Positions 1 through 21,660 of a stretch of DNA of 21,660 bases are shown piece after piece (within the stretch, counting starts at the first letter, position 1; the number at the start of each line of letters is the position of its first letter). The notes below the pieces were generated by a model. It was not told the origin of the DNA, made no database searches, and was given only the letters and a program-made list of their open reading frames with translations. Made by a program: the position numbers and the translations under genes. The stretch is from Pelargonium cotyledonis (Eukaryota > Streptophyta > Magnoliopsida > Geraniales > Geraniaceae): NCBI GenBank assembly GCA_036897625.1, contig JAYMTA010001127.1:1-21660 (forward strand), read 5' to 3'.

Positions 1-307
1 GTCTTCCCATTCCCCCCCCCCATCTTCGGGCCCCCCCCGGCCCCGCCACGACCCGCCGCCGGATGATCTCGTGGACGCTGTCAGCTTCGCTCAGCCGAAC
101 CAGCTCGCCGCCGAACAAGCGGCACCGCTCGGAACTACCGCCGGAAACACAGCTCTCGGAGTCGGAAATCGAAGAATCGTGATCATCGGAACCAACATCC
201 GAAACCGAACTGCAAAAACCAGAGCTCTCAAGTTGAGTACTAGATGCAAAACCCGTGATCCTCTCCTCCTCCAACCGACATTGCTGCGCGTACATTTCCA
301 TTTCCAT
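1..307 (-). CDS. N-terminus of SRO-like (RCD1-like, inactive PARP) protein, partial
   Basis: An open frame starts at ATG 305-307 (with two further in-frame ATGs at 299-301 and 293-295) and runs 102 codons off the left edge. The first part is acidic and serine-rich (SVSDVGSDDHDSSISDSES). It is followed by LFGGELVRLSEADSVHEII and RRRVVAG, which resembles the start of the PARP-like region in short plant SRO proteins (SRO2/SRO5 type). Known of the family: catalytically degenerate PARP domain plus an RST domain that binds transcription factors, acting in abiotic and oxidative stress responses. The last 15 or so residues, Gly/Arg-rich and encoded by C8 and C10 runs at 31-38 and 12-21, do not look like the family, so the frame there is doubtful. 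Assignment rests on pattern recall only. A different stress-related protein with a serine-rich N-terminus is possible. Confidence 0.5.
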   Translation of the reverse strand, partial: MEMEMYAQQCRLEEERITGFASSTQLESSGFCSSVSDVGSDDHDSSISDSESCVSGGSSERCRLFGGELVRLSEADSVHEIIRRRVVAGPGGARRWGGGMGR

Positions 308-480
308 TCTAAATCCAAAGTGATATCGGCGAATTGAGAAACAAAACCAAAGAATATATGTACAAAAAGAAGAATCAACAGAGCATCGTGGGGAAGAACA
401 GATCAGAACCCATTTCTGGAAACTGTTTAATTTGTGTAGAAGAAGAACAAAAATAGAGAAAAGAGTTTGGATTTTGGTTA
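308..480 (-). promoter_or_regulatory. Probable 5' UTR of the SRO-like gene
   Basis: The stretch between the TATA box and the start codon is A/T-rich with pyrimidine-rich runs on the minus strand (near 360-380 and 435-465), as in plant leaders. It contains an upstream ATG on the minus strand (376-378). That ATG opens a 95-codon frame which overlaps the main start and could reduce translation. Transcript start is inferred, not seen. Confidence 0.35.
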
Positions 481-503
481 AATTGGTGAGTTTTGAAGAG
501 AGA

Positions 504-515
504 TTTATATATATA
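504..515 (-). promoter_or_regulatory. TATA box for the SRO-like gene
   Basis: The minus strand reads TATATATAAA within an A/T-rich tract about 200 bp upstream of the ATG at 307. A start of transcription about 30 bases downstream (near 475) would give a leader of roughly 170 bases. No other equally good TATA element lies between 310 and 700. Confidence 0.45.
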
Positions 516-519
516 AATG

Positions 520-1973
520 TAAACAGAGGAAGAGAAAAGCACGAGGTTTGTTTACTTGGAGAAGAGGTATTGGCAGTTACTATAAAGAGAAGTAACAAAC
601 ATAACGGAACCGACTGTCGTTGATGGTTTGTGGCGGTGCGGCGCTGCTTGTTTTCGGCCTGTCGTTTTGGGACGCTAATACTATTATTTTGGACCAACCG
701 ATTACTACAGAACACACAGGTTTTTCATTTCTGGTGAAATTACTGAATTGGGCATAAATATCTTCTGGGAAAATGTGAAAAGGTCATTTGAAGATGTCGT
801 GGCGGGTTATGATTGGATGACGAGTAGATGCTGAAAAGGGTATAATTGGGATTTCGGTGATAACTTTTGTGATGGTTTGGTTCGCGTGACTATTATTTTA
901 GTACTAGATGACATGTGTTGCATAGGAAATGCGGGACTTGGTGAACGGTAAATTTTTACCAACAGAGGATACAATTTTTTTTTTTAAGGCGTTACTTTAC
1001 GAATAAATAGTGAAAAATCGGATTGTCTTGATTGACACGAAAGTGGATAAGGATGGGTTTGGTGTTTTTCTTTTAAGAGGAATATATCAATTTAGTACCA
1101 AGTTAAGTTTGATTTGTTTATTTTGAGTAAGAGACTGGTTTTGATTTTTTATTTCTCTAAATTTTGAAATATTGTCTTTATTGGGTCCCTAGAGCTTAGA
1201 TATGAACTTTAAAAGTAAGGCTATTTTCGGTCATTATTTGAATGTTTATAAGGATTATTTTGAGACAAATAAAAGTTAAGAGGCCAAATTAGTTTGAAAT
1301 ACGAAATTTTAGAGATTAATTTGGATTTAAAAAAATTAGGAACTAAATCCAGCTTTAATGCGGAAGTTCAAAGACCATTTTACGTTTATCTTGATTGTGA
1401 GGCATCTTCGACAGACAATTAATATGTTCTTTTTAAGAATCACATTAACAGTGCCATTTTGCATGCAAGTAGAAACATAGTAGCTCACACTCATCGGCTA
1501 ACCAGCTAGTTGTATTGGCTTAGAAAAGCAATGGTCTTGCGACAACTTACATTTGTTTACTCTACTATATAATATACATAAATATTTTCTTTTAGAGAAA
1601 GTGTAGTGTGTCAACCCCACGCATAGGTTGGCACAAATTTATTATTATTTTATGTGTAGTTTGAAATTCTTAGTGTATATTGTATATGAAAGTAAGGGTG
1701 TTGCGTTAACAGATTGTTGGAAAACCGACTTAGTTGTTTAAAATGGACGGTTTGTTTTAACAATCCAAACCATGGTTATATTAGGTTTATAATAAGATAA
1801 TATTGAAAATTATATAGTGTGCTCATCAAATAAGAAACCATTTTAACTTGAAGATAGTAAACAACTATATTGGATATGAGATGAGAGGGAGGATGTCATA
1901 ATTATCTTTACATCAAATCTCATTATAAGCATTTTTGGACCACAATACAGACCATGTGCTTATTAAACAAATA
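520..1973. other. Intergenic spacer, upstream region of the SRO-like gene
   Basis: No credible coding region on either strand. A locally G/C-rich segment at 625-675 probably belongs to the proximal promoter of the SRO-like gene. The stretch 1085-1360 has loosely complementary ends (around TTTAGTACC and GGAACTAAA) and may be an old inverted-repeat element, but the similarity is weak. The rest is A/T-rich and unremarkable. Confidence 0.5.
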
Positions 1974-2227
1974 CTTCCTCTTTTCAAAAATGAATATATT
2001 TTGTTTCTGTTTTTTACAAAAATTAAAAATGACTAGATTATTTAATGTATTTTCAACATTACCCTCACTTTCTTACATACACCTCATGTGCAAAGCTACC
2101 CATGTGCATAAGTGATCAAGATAATGTATGATAAATAATAATATAATAACCTAAAAATAAAAACAAGACACTCATTTTGAGACAAAAAATTTAGACAAAC
2201 AAGATACTCATTTTGGAACAGAAAGAG
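1974..2227. mobile_element. Stowaway-like MITE (Tc1/mariner type), 254 bp
   Basis: The ends are imperfect inverted repeats of about 25 bp. The left end reads CTTCCTCTTTTCAAAAATGA. The right end, complemented, reads CTCTTTCTGTTCCAAAATGA. Both resemble the CTCCCTCCGTYCCAAAAT end of plant Stowaway elements. Each end is flanked by TA (1972-1973 and 2228-2229), the Tc1/mariner target duplication. The interior is non-coding. It lies in the ATM-SRO spacer, beyond the likely ATM 3' UTR. Confidence 0.6.
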
Positions 2228-2229
2228 TA

Positions 2230-2600
2230 CTAGATATAATATATGGATCCCAAAAATATATTTCTTGAACATTACAATACATTGCATCAACAGATTCAAG
2301 AAACTCAGCTGTTGTGCATTCAATTTCAGGCCAAAACAAAACCATCTGTCTTGAGATATTTTGATTTTGATTTGTTTTAAAGACATCTCTAGCATCCATA
2401 CATACACCTTTTAATATAATTTCTATACCCAGAAATGAATTACACATCGACAAGAAATCTTATCTTCAAGTGCCCAGAATCTCGGCCATGATTTAAAGGA
2501 AGAGCACGATTCAAAAAACAATATGTTTACATGAGTTTTTAGTGAATAGATACAATGATCGGTTATGTACAAAATGCACCAAGACCACCCAAATAATCGA
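2230..2600. other. Spacer downstream of ATM
   Basis: Non-coding between the MITE and the probable ATM poly(A) site. Minus-strand open frames run through here (for example 2208-2453, including residues ECTTAEFLESVDAMYC), but they lack recognisable family similarity and are short. The region may be an alternative, longer ATM 3' UTR. Confidence 0.4.
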
Positions 2601-2629
2601 CTCTTAACTGCAAAACAAATGGAAAATAG

Positions 2630-2635
2630 TTTATT
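2630..2635 (-). terminator. Candidate polyadenylation signal of ATM
   Basis: On the minus strand an AATAAA hexamer lies about 70 bases after the ATM stop codon. It is the first canonical plant-compatible poly(A) signal downstream of the stop. Cleavage would be expected roughly 15-30 bases further on, near 2600. Plant genes often use several weak signals, so the 3' UTR may end elsewhere. Confidence 0.4.
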
Positions 2636-2703
2636 CAGCCAACGAATCAACTGCCTGTACATGATGTTTGGGGACCGAAGTGGCTTTAAATGAAAGATGA
2701 GTA

Positions 2704-20551
<17,848 letters not shown>

Positions 20552-20930
20552 CTGATGATGACATTATATGAATTATTCCATATTCAATATTATGATTAAA
20601 ACATGAAATACAAAAACGAAAAGCAGAAGTCTACCATTAAGGGTTAGGTACAAAGCATTTGGAACACACTCAAATAATTACTCCCATCATCCCATAGTGA
20701 GTGTCCTCCACAAACCCAACTTTAGAAAAGAACAATATAAACTCCAGAAAACATATGGACAATAATTGAACTCACAACTTTCCCTACTATAAGGGCCAAC
20801 TGTAGAGATTAACTCCAATATTGCATAAGGTGCAATAAATGAATTTTACTAATCTGACAGATGTTTTTGCATGGTAGAAGAACGAAGGGTAGGCCCTTGA
20901 TATTTTCACACCAAGGTTGGATAGAATTTA
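20552..20930 (-). other. ATM: ATM intron sequence upstream of the first traced exon
   Basis: No further ATM exon was recognised here. A short segment at 20680-20712 (TACTCCCATCATCCCATAGTG) resembles one Stowaway terminus, but no matching opposite end is present. Confidence 0.5.
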
Positions 20931-21655
20931 GAGGGTGTTTGTTTAGGCTTACAAGCCGGTCAAACGGGCTCTTAAGCATTAAAATGGCTCTTTTTGTCAA
21001 GTTACATGTTTGGTAAATTAAAAAAGTGTTTATAAGCTCATGCTTATGAGCCATAAAAAATAAGAAAGGGGTACCCAACTTCTCATTTTGTTGCTTATAA
21101 GCACACAAAAAAGAGAGTTTTTTATGCCTATATAGTTTTATGGGATAAAAATAAAGAAAATTTCATAATTTTGTTATTTGATACCCGATTTAAGTGATTT
21201 TCATGTCAATTTCCTATAAAAAAAAAATTATTAAAAATATGATTTTGTCTAAATTTATTTTAAAATATTAATTATTTATATACAAAAATCGAGATTTTCA
21301 ATTATGCATTTATAATAAAAGTACAAAAAATAAACAAATATGAAGAAAAAAATCATAACTTTGTATTTTGATTTTTAATTTTATTTAATTTTTTTAATAT
21401 TCTCGAGAATTTATCAAAAGTAACGTGATTATTTAAATATAAAGGTTAACTCAAAAAATAACATTAATGTCTTTTATAGTCAATCTGACATTATAAATTG
21501 CTTATCAACATTTTTTACCTAACAGTTCAAGTGCTTAGTAGTACTTTCTTACCAAACAGGTAATAACTTATTGTTAAAAAGAGCCGAAGCACATTAATGC
21601 TTATAAGCTCCACCTGCTTATCAACTATTTTTGAGAAGTTAATCCAAACACCCTC
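20931..21655. mobile_element. Tourist/PIF-Harbinger-like MITE, 725 bp
   Basis: Starts GAGGGTGTTTG and ends CAAACACCCTC, with TTA directly outside both ends (20928-20930 and 21656-21658), the 3-bp duplication typical of PIF/Harbinger. The inverted repeats are long and imperfect (over 100 bp). For example AAGCATTAA, GGCTCTTTTT, AAGTTA and TGTTTGGTAA occur in the same order inward from both ends. The centre is very A/T-rich and non-coding. It lies upstream of the first traced ATM exon, in an ATM intron that continues past the window. Confidence 0.7.
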
Positions 21656-21660
21656 TTACT

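Noticed and set aside
432..623. 63-codon plus-strand open frame
   Set aside because: It overlaps the TATA box and leader of the minus-strand SRO-like gene and has no recognisable protein pattern.
20680..20712. Second Stowaway element
   Set aside because: Only one end-like sequence is visible. There is no partner inverted end or TA pair within the window.

Overview
This is a piece of a plant nuclear genome, most likely a eudicot. It has compact A/T-rich introns, canonical GT-AG splice signals (with one GC-AG exception), and tRNA-derived SINE, TRIM and MITE insertions. The species cannot be named from the sequence alone.

One gene dominates, on the minus strand. It is the 3' two thirds of a plant ATM kinase gene (ataxia-telangiectasia mutated, a PI3K-like protein kinase of DNA double-strand break signalling). 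I could trace 37 consecutive coding exons from 20551 down to the stop codon at 2704-2706. They join in phase without a frameshift or internal stop and give 1302 codons including the stop, so 1301 C-terminal residues: the end of the HEAT-solenoid part, the FAT domain, the full kinase domain with its catalytic motifs, and the FATC tail. The 5' part of the gene lies beyond the right edge of the window.

Downstream of ATM, after a spacer of about 2.2 kb, the first 102 codons of a second minus-strand gene run off the left edge. They resemble the N-terminus of an SRO (SIMILAR TO RCD-ONE) family protein. A TATA box lies about 200 bp upstream of its start codon.

The spacer and introns hold several mobile-element insertions: a Stowaway-like MITE (1974-2227), a SINE-like A-tailed repeat (about 8128-8338), two copies of the same TRIM retrotransposon in two ATM introns (13391-13914 with both LTRs, and about 9635-9900 degraded), a tRNA-headed SINE with a 25-bp target-site duplication (17424-17648), and a 725-bp Tourist/Harbinger-like MITE with TTA duplications (20931-21655). 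There are also a 108-bp tandem duplication, a splice-site-proximal minisatellite, small hairpins and microsatellites.

I see no previously undescribed system. The points worth a second look are the non-canonical GC-AG intron inside the FAT-coding part, two tandem splice acceptors, the paired TRIM insertions in one gene, and the suspicious C-homopolymers at the left edge, where the second gene's reading frame becomes doubtful.
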